DNA of 64,000 bases from Phenylobacterium aquaticum (lineage in GTDB: Bacteria; Pseudomonadota; Alphaproteobacteria; Caulobacterales; Caulobacteraceae): NCBI GenBank assembly GCA_947378305.1, contig CANCJJ010000002.1:124001-188000 (forward strand). Reading direction: 5' to 3'. The notes under the pieces are model-generated. The model saw nothing but the letters and a program-made list of their open reading frames with translations. It did not search any database and had not been told where the DNA came from. Each line of letters begins with the position of its first letter. Within the stretch, counting starts at the first letter, position 1. The translations under genes and the position numbers were made by a program. Shown here one piece after another: positions 55,409 through 64,000 of this stretch.

Positions 55409-58400
55409 GTTTCCTCGACCTCCTCCTCTTGGCTCGACCACTCAAACACCCGGGCGAGGTGATCATAGTCTCCCGGATAGGACTTTCCGAGCGGTGGGTT
55501 TGTGCGTGACAGGTAGGGCCGGGCCGGGTCGTCATAACGCGTGATCAAGCGGCCGAGACCCTCCAGGGCCGATTCGGCCATTTGCGGAAAGTCCAGGTCC
55601 TTCTTGCCCCCCGCCCGAATGACACTCCCGGCAGGTTTGCGTCCTGTGATCTTGATATAGGCCAGTTCCGAGGACAGGTGCGGTCCCAGGTCTTTAAATC
55701 CACCATGGGCCAATATCGCCGCCGTCAGGGTCAGTTGGGGGGCATAGCCCGCCTTCACAAGGGTTGGGGACGGAGGCGATCCGGTCTTGTAATCCAGTAT
55801 GTGGCCCATGCCCGCGGGATCTATCTCGATCCGGTCGGCCCTGGCGGTCACCGTGAAGGCACCACCCGGCAGGTTGAAGGTATGACTTCCCTTCGGCTCA
55901 ACGATCAGCTTCCGGCCATCGGCCCGACGTTCGGCTTCAAATTCGGCCACCCAGACCCCGATTTGCGCGCCCAGGGCCTTTTCCCGCACCATGGCATCCT
56001 CGGGCATGCCCGCCTCTGCCAGGGCCTCCAGATAATAGCCGAGAAAAATCTGGCTGGACTGGTCCGGCAAGGCATCGGGATAGGTCTTCGCAAAGCGCTC
56101 AAATGCCGCATGGATGGCCGTTCCCCGCGCCCTGACATCCACGGATTCGTCCGGTCTATCCATCGGGTAGAGTTTCAGGATATCTCGCGCCCAGATGGCA
56201 TAGGGGTCACGGGTCAGGGTCTCAATCCGGGTGACGGCCAGTTCGCGAGGGCGATCTGCCTGGGGTGGGGCTGGCGCAGGGCGTTTCGCAGGCGCGTAGG
56301 GGCCAGCGGCATCCAGGGTCTCTGCCCAGGCCTTGAGGTCCGGGTGGGGTGTCAGGGACGATCCGGCCCCCTTGACCAGGGTCTCCAGTCGCCAGAGCCA
56401 GCGGGACTTCAGGGTAGGCGAGCCATTCCGGCGCTCACAGTGCAGGAGGATGACCTCCTCCGCACAGGCCGCCTGGGCAAAATCGTGGGCGGCCAGCCCG
56501 ACCCTTCGCTCCGGAGAGGGCAGCCCCAGGGCCTTTCGCATGGGTCGGGACAGGAAGGGATCAACCGGGGCTGCCTGGGGCCAGACACCCTCTTCAAGCC
56601 CCGCAATAATCAACCTGTCTGCCCGGGTCAGACGGGCTTCAATCGCACCCAGTATGTGCAGGCGCGGGTGCGTGCCCCCGCCGGTTCGGACCGGCTCCTT
56701 GGCCAGGAGGGTCTTTAGAAGTTCGGCAAAGGCGCGGGGCGTCGCCTCTGGCAGGCCCTGGGAGTCGTCAATCAGGGTCGCCAATAGCTTGCTCAGGGCA
56801 TCTCCGCCCGGTCCCGCCCAAAGCTTGCCGGTATCCCCCGAGGCGGTTCGGGCCAGGGCCTCCAGGGCTTCAGCAAGCCCGCGGGCGGCCTCACCGGGCG
56901 CTCCATCCGCGGCCAAAATGGCCCGATCCATGGCGGCTTGATAATCGCTTAGCAGGTCCTGGGCGTCGGCATACTTGCTCAGCTTCCCCAGCATGGCGGC
57001 GAGGTTTCTGGGTCGAGGGCCGCGCAGGGCCTCGCGCTCCAGATCGGCCAGGAGCAGTTGCCGCGCCTCAGGCTCCCGGTTCAAGCTCACCAGGGGGTGT
57101 TTCAGTATGGCCAGGATCCGGATGGGATTGAGGGAATCAACCACGGCCTCGGCGACCAAACCGGCCAGCCGCCCCGCCGGGGTGCCCGACAGCGCAATGC
57201 CTGCCGAGGAGTCCACCTCAATGCCCCAGCGGGTCAGCTTGGTTGCGATCCGGCGGGACAGGGCCTGGTCGGGACAGACAAGAGCCCCCGTCTTGCCCTC
57301 GGTCTCCAGAACTTCTCGCAGGAGCAGGGCGGCCGCGGTCGCCGCCTGATCTTCGGTCCGGGCTGTGACCAGGGACAGGCCCTTGAGGCCCTCGGCAAAG
57401 GGGTCGACCCCGTCCTTTTCGCCCTCGGCCTTCAAATCTTCGATCGCTTTCAACCAATCCGCCGTGGCCTTGGGGGGGCGCAGGGCCTCATTGATCACCT
57501 GCCGACGCCAGTGTCCGGCAGCCGTGCCCCTTGATCCGACAGGCCATGGCCTGACCTGGCTACGGTCGAGACCCACACTGTCGAGCAGGCGTTTCATCGC
57601 CCCTTGGGGATGCTGTTCGCCATCCTCGCCGTGAATCCCCGTCCAGGCCTGAAGGTCCAGATTGAGGTCCAGCCCGGGCAGGACCACCGCGCCCAGGGGA
57701 GCCTTGGCAATAACGCCGAGCAGTCTTCGGGTGGCGGGGGCTGTGCCGGTGGAGCCTGCGGCGACTAGAAAGCCTGGCGGGGGAGTCTCAGCCCATTTTT
57801 CCGCCAGGGCCGTCAGGAGGGCCACCCGGCGGGCACTGATATCCATAAGGCCCAGTTCTGCGAGCCTTTTGGGCCAGGCCTCGAGGGCCAGGTCCAGAAA
57901 GACCTGCGACATCTGCCAGTGTTCTGCCAGTTCCGCGCTCACCAGATTTGAAAGCCCGTCGCCGACGGTAATTTCTTCAATCTGCAGGCTGTCCAGGAAC
58001 CCACCCAGGGCGTCGGCAAGGTCGAGGGCCGAGGAAACATTCAGCTCCCGCTCCAGGGTTTTTTCATGGGCCTTGACCAGGGCAATCAGTTCAAAGCGCC
58101 GCCGGAGGGGCGAGATGGCTGTCGGCAGGTCAACGACGAGATCCCCCGGCTCAAAGGGGGCTTCGCCCTCATCCAGGTCGCCCAGGGGACGGATTTGCGG
58201 TGGCAGGAGGGGCCGTCTCTCGGTCACCTTCAGAAAAGCATCGGTCAAGCTCCGGGCACCCCGCCGGGTTGGCGTGAGCACCAGGGTCTGGGACAGGGTC
58301 TCGGGACCGAGGTGGGCCAGCGCCTCGAAAAGTCCCTGGGCAAGGTCTGTGACAAAGGGGCGGTTGGCCGCAATCGTGAACCAGCGTGGCCCAGGCTCAT

Positions 58401-58422
58401 CAAAGAGCCGTAGATGGCTCAT
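55405..58422 (-). CDS. addB: Double-strand break repair protein AddB
   Basis: A 1005-residue partner of AddA with an inactive helicase-like N-terminal part and a C-terminal RecB-type nuclease domain: GTAIHAAFERFAKTYPD, then RADRIEIDPAGMGHILDYKTG (Asp and Lys of the nuclease site). The four cysteines of an iron-sulfur cluster known in Gram-positive AddB were not found. It overlaps the nucleotidyltransferase gene by 4 bases. Confidence 0.95.
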   Translation of the reverse strand: MSHLRLFDEPGPRWFTIAANRPFVTDLAQGLFEALAHLGPETLSQTLVLTPTRRGARSLTDAFLKVTERRPLLPPQIRPLGDLDEGEAPFEPGDLVVDLPTAISPLRRRFELIALVKAHEKTLERELNVSSALDLADALGGFLDSLQIEEITVGDGLSNLVSAELAEHWQMSQVFLDLALEAWPKRLAELGLMDISARRVALLTALAEKWAETPPPGFLVAAGSTGTAPATRRLLGVIAKAPLGAVVLPGLDLNLDLQAWTGIHGEDGEQHPQGAMKRLLDSVGLDRSQVRPWPVGSRGTAAGHWRRQVINEALRPPKATADWLKAIEDLKAEGEKDGVDPFAEGLKGLSLVTARTEDQAATAAALLLREVLETEGKTGALVCPDQALSRRIATKLTRWGIEVDSSAGIALSGTPAGRLAGLVAEAVVDSLNPIRILAILKHPLVSLNREPEARQLLLADLEREALRGPRPRNLAAMLGKLSKYADAQDLLSDYQAAMDRAILAADGAPGEAARGLAEALEALARTASGDTGKLWAGPGGDALSKLLATLIDDSQGLPEATPRAFAELLKTLLAKEPVRTGGGTHPRLHILGAIEARLTRADRLIIAGLEEGVWPQAAPVDPFLSRPMRKALGLPSPERRVGLAAHDFAQAACAEEVILLHCERRNGSPTLKSRWLWRLETLVKGAGSSLTPHPDLKAWAETLDAAGPYAPAKRPAPAPPQADRPRELAVTRIETLTRDPYAIWARDILKLYPMDRPDESVDVRARGTAIHAAFERFAKTYPDALPDQSSQIFLGYYLEALAEAGMPEDAMVREKALGAQIGVWVAEFEAERRADGRKLIVEPKGSHTFNLPGGAFTVTARADRIEIDPAGMGHILDYKTGSPPSPTLVKAGYAPQLTLTAAILAHGGFKDLGPHLSSELAYIKITGRKPAGSVIRAGGKKDLDFPQMAESALEGLGRLITRYDDPARPYLSRTNPPLGKSYPGDYDHLARVFEWSSQEEEVEET

Positions 58423-59132
58423 GAGAGAATCTCATTGGCCGCGGCCTGGCCCGCCGGATCGCCCACATGCATCCAGAAGGCATCCATCACGACCCCGAAG
58501 AGCCGCCCCTGCGCCTGAAGTTTCCACCAGACGGGTACGATCGAGAAGGCCCCTTCCGGCTCTGCGGTCAGAACCTCCGGCTTCATGATCTGAAACCCGA
58601 TATTGGCATAAGGCGCAGGATTTTCATCGTCTGCGGAATGGGTGAGCCGGCCTGTGTCATCCATGTAGAAGCCGCGCGGGCCTTCAAAGCCAATGCCCTG
58701 ACCGCGCGGAACCAGCAGCAGCAGCATATCCATGATCTCGGGATTCCATCTGGCCTTGAGCAGGTCCAGCGGGGCCACTGTTCCGCCCGTCCAGAGGGAG
58801 TCGATATTCGCTACAAGGATTGGGTCCGGCCCAAGTCCCGGCAGGGCATTGCGAATACCCCCGCCGGAATCCAGCAATTGGTCCCGCTCGTCGGCTATAA
58901 TGATTTTCGGGTGCTTACGGTCTGCCAGATGAGCTTCCATCATGTCGGCGAAATGGTGGACATTGACTACGCAGGTCTCAACGCCAGCCTCCGCCAGCCG
59001 ATCCAGGACGTGATCGATCAGGGGCTTCCCGCCCACCTCGACCAGAGCCTTGGGGCGATCATGGGTCAGGGGCCGCATGCGTGTGCCCAGGCCCGCAGCC
59101 AGAACCATGGCGGTCTTGGGACCTGACGTCAC
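58419..59132 (-). CDS. MurU-like nucleotidyltransferase
   Basis: A 237-residue sugar-1-phosphate nucleotidyltransferase with AAGLGTRMRPLTHDRPKALVE, the nucleotide-binding motif. Resembles MurU, which makes UDP-MurNAc from MurNAc-1-P in the cell-wall recycling route that bypasses de novo synthesis (and fosfomycin inhibition) in pseudomonads. The GTG at 59132 overlaps the upstream kinase stop (GTGA), so kinase and nucleotidyltransferase are probably made together. Substrate inferred from this pairing. Confidence 0.85.
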   Translation of the reverse strand: MTSGPKTAMVLAAGLGTRMRPLTHDRPKALVEVGGKPLIDHVLDRLAEAGVETCVVNVHHFADMMEAHLADRKHPKIIIADERDQLLDSGGGIRNALPGLGPDPILVANIDSLWTGGTVAPLDLLKARWNPEIMDMLLLLVPRGQGIGFEGPRGFYMDDTGRLTHSADDENPAPYANIGFQIMKPEVLTAEPEGAFSIVPVWWKLQAQGRLFGVVMDAFWMHVGDPAGQAAANEILS

Positions 59133-60244
59133 CGGCGGGCTCCGGCGGGCACATGGGTGTCGAACCAGGTCTTGAGGTCGCTCAGGGCTGGATCTGCAAG
59201 GCACCGGTCCAGATAGTCCCACATGCGGGGCAGGAAGCCTTCGTATCGCGGCTTGCGGTCGCGCACGACCAGCCGGGAGAAGATTCCGATGATCCGGCTG
59301 ATATTCAGGGCCCCCAGCCCGTGATAGTCGGCCATGAACCGGGGCAGGTCGCCCTGCGGACGGTGGGCCAGATAGCGCTCCAGGGATCTTGCCTCGCAGG
59401 CGCGCGAAACATCCCGGCGGGCATCATGCAGCAGCATGGACAGGTCCCAGACGGGGTGGGCGACCAGGGCATCTTGAAAGTCGACCAGCCCCACCCGCGC
59501 AGCCCCGGTCCGGGCGGGCAGCCAGATCAGGTTTTCCACGTGATAATCCCGGTGGCAGAAGACACTGGCCCCCTGGACCCCCGCCGCGCGGATCGGATTC
59601 CAGATGGTCTCCCAGTCTTGCCGGGCGGAGTCGTCCAGTCGGACCTCCGGGCGCAGGGCTGGCAGCCATTCCGGCAGGAGGTCGCCCGCGGTCTTCAGGG
59701 CCAGGTCGTCATAGGTCAATAGCGGCCAGACGGCCCCGTCCGGCCCGGTCAGCAGGGCCGGAGGCACAGCGGCCTGCATTTGCACCAGGGCATCAATGGC
59801 CGCATCGTAAAACGGCTCTTCTGGGGCTCCAGCCTCGATCAGCCGGGCAAACAGGTCATCGCCCAGGTCTTCCATGACGGCCAGACCGTGGGATGAATCC
59901 TGAGCAAAAATCACCGGGGCAGAAAGTCCCTGGTCCTGCAACCAGCTGGCCACAGACACAAAGGCATCCACCCGTCCGCCAGCCAGCCGCGCCAGGGCAT
60001 TATATCCCAGGGCCTGACGTTCCTGATCGGTGGCGTCTGGCACGCAGACCGCGCTTTCCACAGGTGGCTGGTCCATGAGAATCCGCGTCTTGGCATCGGC
60101 CAGATGCAGCCGCTCATAGCTGCGTGTCGAGGCATCCCCGGTCAGCAATTCCCGGCGGGCCTGACCCAAACCGGTATCCAGCAGGAACTGACGCTTCAGG
60201 GCTTCACGTTCAGACGACAATCCGGCGGTCCTTCCAGCTTCCAT
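59129..60244 (-). CDS. AmgK-like sugar kinase (aminoglycoside phosphotransferase fold)
   Basis: A 371-residue kinase of the APH fold with the catalytic loop FCHRDYHVENL and the metal-binding VGLVDFQDAL. It resembles AmgK, the anomeric MurNAc/GlcNAc kinase that supplies MurU. It lacks signal peptide. ATG 60244 makes a 35-base overlap with tsaE; a TTG at 60220 would shorten this. Position tsaE-kinase-nucleotidyltransferase-addB is widespread in alphaproteobacteria. Confidence 0.85.
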   Translation of the reverse strand: MEAGRTAGLSSEREALKRQFLLDTGLGQARRELLTGDASTRSYERLHLADAKTRILMDQPPVESAVCVPDATDQERQALGYNALARLAGGRVDAFVSVASWLQDQGLSAPVIFAQDSSHGLAVMEDLGDDLFARLIEAGAPEEPFYDAAIDALVQMQAAVPPALLTGPDGAVWPLLTYDDLALKTAGDLLPEWLPALRPEVRLDDSARQDWETIWNPIRAAGVQGASVFCHRDYHVENLIWLPARTGAARVGLVDFQDALVAHPVWDLSMLLHDARRDVSRACEARSLERYLAHRPQGDLPRFMADYHGLGALNISRIIGIFSRLVVRDRKPRYEGFLPRMWDYLDRCLADPALSDLKTWFDTHVPAGARR

Positions 60245-60662
60245 GGCAGGTCAGCCTGGCCCTGCGGCCCGCGCCTTCCGGGATGAGCTCTATATCGAGT
60301 CGCTGGGCGGGCAGATGACCCTCCAGCCGCTCAGGCCATTCAATCAGGGCGGCCCCGTCCTCGAGGGCCTCATCCAACCCGATTTCATAGGCTTCATCCG
60401 GATCAACCAGCCGGTAGAGGTCAAAATGGGCCAGGGTGAATTGTGGCGCATCATAGGTCTGAACCAGGGTGAAGGTGGGGCTGGGCACCTCTTCATCAGG
60501 CGTGGTCAAGGCCCGGACCAGGGCGCGGGCCAATGTGGATTTTCCGGCTCCGAGCGGCCCGGTCAGACAAATGGCATCTCCGCGGCGCACCAGGGGCGCC
60601 AGGGCCTGGCCCAGAGCCTCCGTCGCCGCTTCATCTGCCAGGGAAACTAGCTGGGGCTCCAT
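60210..60662 (-). CDS. tsaE: tRNA threonylcarbamoyladenosine ATPase TsaE
   Basis: A 150-residue P-loop ATPase of the TsaBDE complex that makes t6A37 in tRNA. Walker A GPLGAGKST, then VPSPTFTLVQTY and LAHFDLYRLVDPDEAYEIG and IEWPER are family hallmarks. It shares its first base with the acyltransferase stop. Its product t6A is the substrate of MtaB earlier in the window. Confidence 0.95.
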   Translation of the reverse strand: MEPQLVSLADEAATEALGQALAPLVRRGDAICLTGPLGAGKSTLARALVRALTTPDEEVPSPTFTLVQTYDAPQFTLAHFDLYRLVDPDEAYEIGLDEALEDGAALIEWPERLEGHLPAQRLDIELIPEGAGRRARLTCHGSWKDRRIVV

Positions 60663-61486
60663 CAGGCGAATGGCCGTTCAGCCTGAGTTGGCAGGACGGT
60701 TTCAATATAGGTCTTGAGGGCTTCCGTCGCCTGAACGGCATCGGCATCTAGGCGTGCAGGGTCGATGGGGGCCCCGATTTTCAACTCAAAGGCCTTGCCC
60801 TGCTTGTTCAGCAGTTCGTGGAACAGGGTAATATCCCGTAATTCCTGGGAAAACTTGTCAAAGCTATGGAACAGGGTCGATGATGGCCCGGTCAGGTGCA
60901 TAGGGATGATCGGGGCCTGATATTTCCGCGCCATGGAGACGGCACTGCTCATCCAGACCGGGTCTTCAAGTTGTCCATTGCGACCCTTCCGCGCCAGGCG
61001 ACCGGCAGGGAAGATCATGAGGGCGCGTTCCGCCTCCATGGCGTCGCGGGTTTCCTGCAAGGTATGCCGGGTCCGGTCGCGGGTGCGCTTGGCTTCTACC
61101 CATTCCACAGGAATCAGCACGTCTCCGAAACCTGGGGCCACCCTGTGGGCGTCAGAATTCGCGTAGAAACAGATGTCTGGTCGTATGGTTTTGAGGGCGT
61201 CATAGACGGCAATTCCATCGGCAATACCGGTGGGATGGTTGGCAATCAATATAACCCGACCCTGCGCGGGAACCCGCTCAAGCCCGTGGCCGGTCACGGT
61301 GACACTCAGCAGGCGGGAGACGTGATCAAGCGCCTGCTGGCCGGGCATGGGCCCAATCTCATCGGCCATGCGGCGGGCCTTGTCATAGTCCAAGATGCTG
61401 TAAAGCAGGGGGCGGAGCACCGGCCAGAACGGACCAGAGGCCAGTCGGGGCGCGCGTTCGGCGATCAGGGTGTCGACGATGTGCAT
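60662..61486 (-). CDS. Lysophospholipid acyltransferase family protein
   Basis: A 274-residue acyltransferase of the PlsC-like superfamily. The catalytic histidine region reads IANHPTGIADG (H-x5-D, as in the NHPFGGLDG subfamily), followed later by FPAGRLARKGRNGQLEDPVW. It could acylate lysophosphatidate or ornithine-type lipids; the specific substrate is not visible. ATG 61486 is preferred to a TTG two codons earlier. First gene of the minus-strand tsaE run. Confidence 0.83.
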   Translation of the reverse strand: MHIVDTLIAERAPRLASGPFWPVLRPLLYSILDYDKARRMADEIGPMPGQQALDHVSRLLSVTVTGHGLERVPAQGRVILIANHPTGIADGIAVYDALKTIRPDICFYANSDAHRVAPGFGDVLIPVEWVEAKRTRDRTRHTLQETRDAMEAERALMIFPAGRLARKGRNGQLEDPVWMSSAVSMARKYQAPIIPMHLTGPSSTLFHSFDKFSQELRDITLFHELLNKQGKAFELKIGAPIDPARLDADAVQATEALKTYIETVLPTQAERPFA

Positions 61487-61557
61487 GACCAAGGGTTCGG
61501 AAAGCAGGTTGGTGTTCGGATGAACATGACCTTGTCATAGCCCGATGAGCAAGGTCC

Positions 61558-61672
61558 AGAGCATGTTCCGATAATTGGGAACCGGTGGTCAAATCGAAAA
61601 ATGATATAACTTTTTGAATTATAAGTTTTTTTGAACCATTTAGGCGATTCCGACTAAAGGGAAAGGGCTCTA
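61558..61672. repeat. Dispersed palindromic element, copy 4 (divergent composite)
   Basis: Unit 1 reads AGAGCATGTTCCGATAATTG followed by a GGAACCGG core, with a decayed right arm; the AT-rich linker is TAACTTTTTGAATTATAAG; unit 2 ends CGACTAAAGGGAAAGGGCTCTAG. Both units are more degenerate than in copies 2 and 3. Unlike the other copies it lies between two divergent genes, in what should be promoter DNA for the acyltransferase and the dehydrogenase. Confidence 0.75.
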
Positions 61673-61707
61673 GGCTTGAGCCGAATGAACCTCTAAACGT
61701 GACAGTC

Positions 61708-63219
61708 ATGCGAAACGTACACCATTTTATCGACGGCGCGGCCTTTGCCGGCACTTCAGACCGCTCCGGCGATGTCTTCAATCCCAATACTGGCGAGGTT
61801 CAGGCCCAGGTCGGTCTCGCGGTGCCGGGGGATCTCGACCTAGCCGTTCAGGCGGCCTTGAGGGCCCAGCCGGGCTGGGCGGGCACGAACCCTCAGCGGC
61901 GCGCCAGGGTCATGTTCGAATTCAAGCGCCTGCTCGACCTGCACATGCAGGAACTGGCGGAGCTCCTGTCCAGTGAGCATGGCAAGGTGATTGCCGATTC
62001 CCGTGGGGATATTCAGCGCGGGCTCGAAGTCATCGAATTTGCCTGTGGCATCCCCCATGCCCTCAAGGGAGAATATACCGAAGGGGCGGGCCCCGGGATT
62101 GATGTCTATTCCATGCGTCAGCCCCTCGGCGTGGCTGCTGGCATTACGCCCTTCAACTTCCCGGCCATGATCCCGATGTGGATGTTCGGCATAGCCATTG
62201 CCGTCGGCAATACCTTTGTCCTGAAGCCCTCGGAAAAGGCCCCATCTGTACCCGTTCGCCTGGCAGAACTCTTCATGGAGGCCGGGTCCAATCTCGGCAT
62301 GGACCTCAAGGGCGTCCTGAATGTGGTTCACGGGGACAAGGTCTGCGTGGATGCCATTCTCCAACATCCGTCCATAGCCGCCGTCAGCTTTGTCGGGTCC
62401 TCGGACATTGCCCAATATGTCTATGCCCAGGGCACGGCGGCCGGAAAGCGCGTCCAGGCCATGGGCGGGGCCAAGAACCATGGCATTGTCATGCCGGATG
62501 CCGAACTGGATCAGGTGGTCAAGGACCTCTCGGGTGCCGCCTTTGGCTCCGCAGGCGAGCGGTGCATGGCCCTGCCGGTGGTTGTGCCGGTCGGACAGAA
62601 GACGGCTGAGGCCCTTCGGGAACGGCTTGTGGCAGAGATCGATACCCTGAAGGTGGGTCTGTCGAATGACCCTGCCGCCCACTATGGCCCGGTGGTCTCA
62701 GCAGCCCATCGCCAGAAGGTTTCCGACTATATCCAGCTGGGCCAGGATGAGGGGGCCGAGCTTGTTGTCGATGGCCGGAACTTCTCGCTCCAGGGCTATG
62801 AAAAGGGCTTCTTCATTGGCCCGAGCCTGTTCGACCGGGTGACCTCGGGGATGAAGACCTATCAGGAAGAAATCTTCGGCCCGGTCCTGCAAATTGTGCG
62901 CGCCGAGAGTTTTGACCAGGCCCTGGCCCTGCCGTCCGCCCATCAATACGGAAATGGCGTCGCCATCTTTACGCGCAATGGCCGGGCTGCCCGGGAGTTT
63001 GCCGCGCGGGTCAATGTCGGCATGGTGGGCATAAATGTGCCGATCCCCGTGCCGCTCGCCTATCATTCCTTCGGTGGCTGGAAGCGTTCGGCCTTTGGGG
63101 ATGCCAATCAACACGGCATGGATGGTGTGCGGTTCTACACCCGGGTCAAGACGGTGACGGCCCGCTGGCCGGAGGGCGATGTCGCAGACTCGTCCTTCGT
63201 CATTCCGACCATGCGCTAG
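61708..63219 (+). CDS. mmsA: CoA-acylating methylmalonate-semialdehyde dehydrogenase
   Basis: A 503-residue aldehyde dehydrogenase converting methylmalonate or malonate semialdehyde with CoA to propionyl- or acetyl-CoA (valine and inositol breakdown). The catalytic Cys286 lies in the family's AGERCMALP; ITPFNFPAMIPMWMF and EEIFGPVLQ are typical. ATG 61708 chosen; GTG at 61699 is in frame. No other valine-pathway genes adjoin. Confidence 0.94.
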   Translation: MRNVHHFIDGAAFAGTSDRSGDVFNPNTGEVQAQVGLAVPGDLDLAVQAALRAQPGWAGTNPQRRARVMFEFKRLLDLHMQELAELLSSEHGKVIADSRGDIQRGLEVIEFACGIPHALKGEYTEGAGPGIDVYSMRQPLGVAAGITPFNFPAMIPMWMFGIAIAVGNTFVLKPSEKAPSVPVRLAELFMEAGSNLGMDLKGVLNVVHGDKVCVDAILQHPSIAAVSFVGSSDIAQYVYAQGTAAGKRVQAMGGAKNHGIVMPDAELDQVVKDLSGAAFGSAGERCMALPVVVPVGQKTAEALRERLVAEIDTLKVGLSNDPAAHYGPVVSAAHRQKVSDYIQLGQDEGAELVVDGRNFSLQGYEKGFFIGPSLFDRVTSGMKTYQEEIFGPVLQIVRAESFDQALALPSAHQYGNGVAIFTRNGRAAREFAARVNVGMVGINVPIPVPLAYHSFGGWKRSAFGDANQHGMDGVRFYTRVKTVTARWPEGDVADSSFVIPTMR

Positions 63220-63233
63220 GGACGATCCGGCTC

Positions 63234-64000
63234 TTGTCACTTCAGTCTGCCTATGACGCCCGTTTGGCTGCGGGGCTGATCCGGCCAGACCTGGCCCAGG
63301 TCGAGGGTCTGGCGGCCCTGGGGCGGCTGGCCGATAGCCTTGGGGTCGGGGCCAGGCCCGGCCTGTTTCGCAAGCCCCCGGAAGCCCAAAAGGGCGTCTA
63401 TCTCTGGGGACCGGTTGGGCGGGGCAAGTCCATGCTCATGGACCTGTTCTTTGAGACCGTGGGCGTGAAGGCCCGTCGTCGAACCCATTTCCATGTCTTT
63501 ATGGGCGAGATTCACAGGCTCATCGGAGTCTGGCGTACGGGGGATGTGGCCGTCCGGAAGGCCACCTTCCGGCAGGTTCGCGGAGATGACCCGATTCCCC
63601 CGATCGCCGACCTTGTGGCGCGGCAGGCCTCCCTGATCTGTTTTGACGAATTTCAGGTTACCGATATTGCCGATGCCATGATTCTGGGGCGGCTCTTCGA
63701 GGCCCTTTTTGCGCGGGGTGTGACCCTGGTGGCCACCTCGAACCGGGCACCGGACGATCTTTACAGGGATGGCATTAATCGTCAGCTCTTCCTGCCCTTT
63801 ATTGCCTTGCTGAAACAGCGGGTCGAGGTGGTTTCAGTGGCCGGGACCCACGATTACCGGCTGGATCGCCTGCGGGCATCTGGTGTTTGGTTTTCGCCCT
63901 CCGACCCGGACAATCGCCGTAGTTTTCGCAGCCTCTGGCAGGACATGCTTGGGGCGGATGAGGAAGTGGGGGAGGACCTGGAGGTTCTGGGGCGCAAGAT
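63234..64000 (+). CDS. zapE: Cell division ATPase ZapE (AFG1 family), 3' end beyond window
   Basis: An AAA+ ATPase of the AFG1/ZapE family, which acts with the divisome in proteobacteria. 255 codons are visible, open at the window edge. Walker A GPVGRGKSMLMD, the HFHVFMGEIH segment, Walker B LICFDEFQVTDIADAM and TSNRAPDDLY are intact. It starts at TTG 63234, 14 bases after mmsA, in the sequence SLQSAYDARLAAGLI. Complete length unknown. Confidence 0.92.
   Translation, partial: MSLQSAYDARLAAGLIRPDLAQVEGLAALGRLADSLGVGARPGLFRKPPEAQKGVYLWGPVGRGKSMLMDLFFETVGVKARRRTHFHVFMGEIHRLIGVWRTGDVAVRKATFRQVRGDDPIPPIADLVARQASLICFDEFQVTDIADAMILGRLFEALFARGVTLVATSNRAPDDLYRDGINRQLFLPFIALLKQRVEVVSVAGTHDYRLDRLRASGVWFSPSDPDNRRSFRSLWQDMLGADEEVGEDLEVLGRK

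Overview
The window is about 64 kb of high-GC chromosomal DNA from an alphaproteobacterium. It is most likely a member of the Caulobacterales, judging from gene content and neighbourhood (dapF-mtaB-ftsY, lptC-lptA-lptB with rpoN-hpf-ptsN, Hsp20/DUF1150, aroA-cmk-rpsA-ihfB, trpF-trpB-trpA-accD-folC, tsaE-kinase-nucleotidyltransferase-addB-addA-trxA). The species cannot be fixed from sequence reading alone. Nearly all of it is core-genome housekeeping DNA, tightly packed, with many 1-4 base start/stop overlaps. No rRNA operon, transposase, phage gene or CRISPR array was seen. Two tRNA genes are present, Leu-CAG and Ala-GGC.

Layout. 0-5.6 kb: a membrane-anchored J-domain protein, a SPOR-containing D,D-carboxypeptidase, a phasin behind an operator-like palindrome, OxyR and a periplasmic prolyl oligopeptidase. 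5.7-10.3 kb: dapF-mtaB-ftsY-yciB, a MarR-type regulator and a small proline-rich protein. 10.3-13.7 kb (minus strand): cytochrome c maturation genes ccmA-ccmB and ccmC-ccmD-ccmG, with an LTXXQ periplasmic protein between the two groups. 13.9-21.5 kb: aconitase, DUF1223, DUF2794, Bax-inhibitor-1 family protein, thpR, uppP, an NDUFA9-like NAD(P)-binding protein and tRNA-Leu. 21.6-24.4 kb: rnd-lptC-lptA-lptB.

24.4-33.3 kb: a block of about 9 kb separates lptB from rpoN, which are usually adjacent in this class. It holds a sulfatase, a lipoprotein alpha/beta-hydrolase, a beta-propeller protein and a TolC-adaptor-RND efflux system. This is the most accessory-looking part of the window.

33.3-36.8 kb: rpoN-hpf-ptsN, then DUF1150 and Hsp20 on the opposite strand. 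36.9-40.9 kb: a glycosyltransferase with an extra C-terminal domain, three exported proteins including a Cu/Zn superoxide dismutase, an AT-rich intergenic patch and tRNA-Ala. 41-51.5 kb: an acidic zinc-ribbon protein, aroA-cmk-rpsA, ihfB, mscL, trpFBA-accD-folC. 51.5-61.5 kb (minus strand): acyltransferase, tsaE, an AmgK-like kinase, a MurU-like nucleotidyltransferase, addB, addA, trxA. 61.7-64 kb: a CoA-acylating semialdehyde dehydrogenase and zapE, cut by the window end.

A dispersed palindromic intergenic element occurs four times (about 486, 21537, 45430 and 61558). Three copies are two-part composites joined by an AT-rich linker. A shorter relative of the second part lies at 24361, at the left edge of the 9 kb block.
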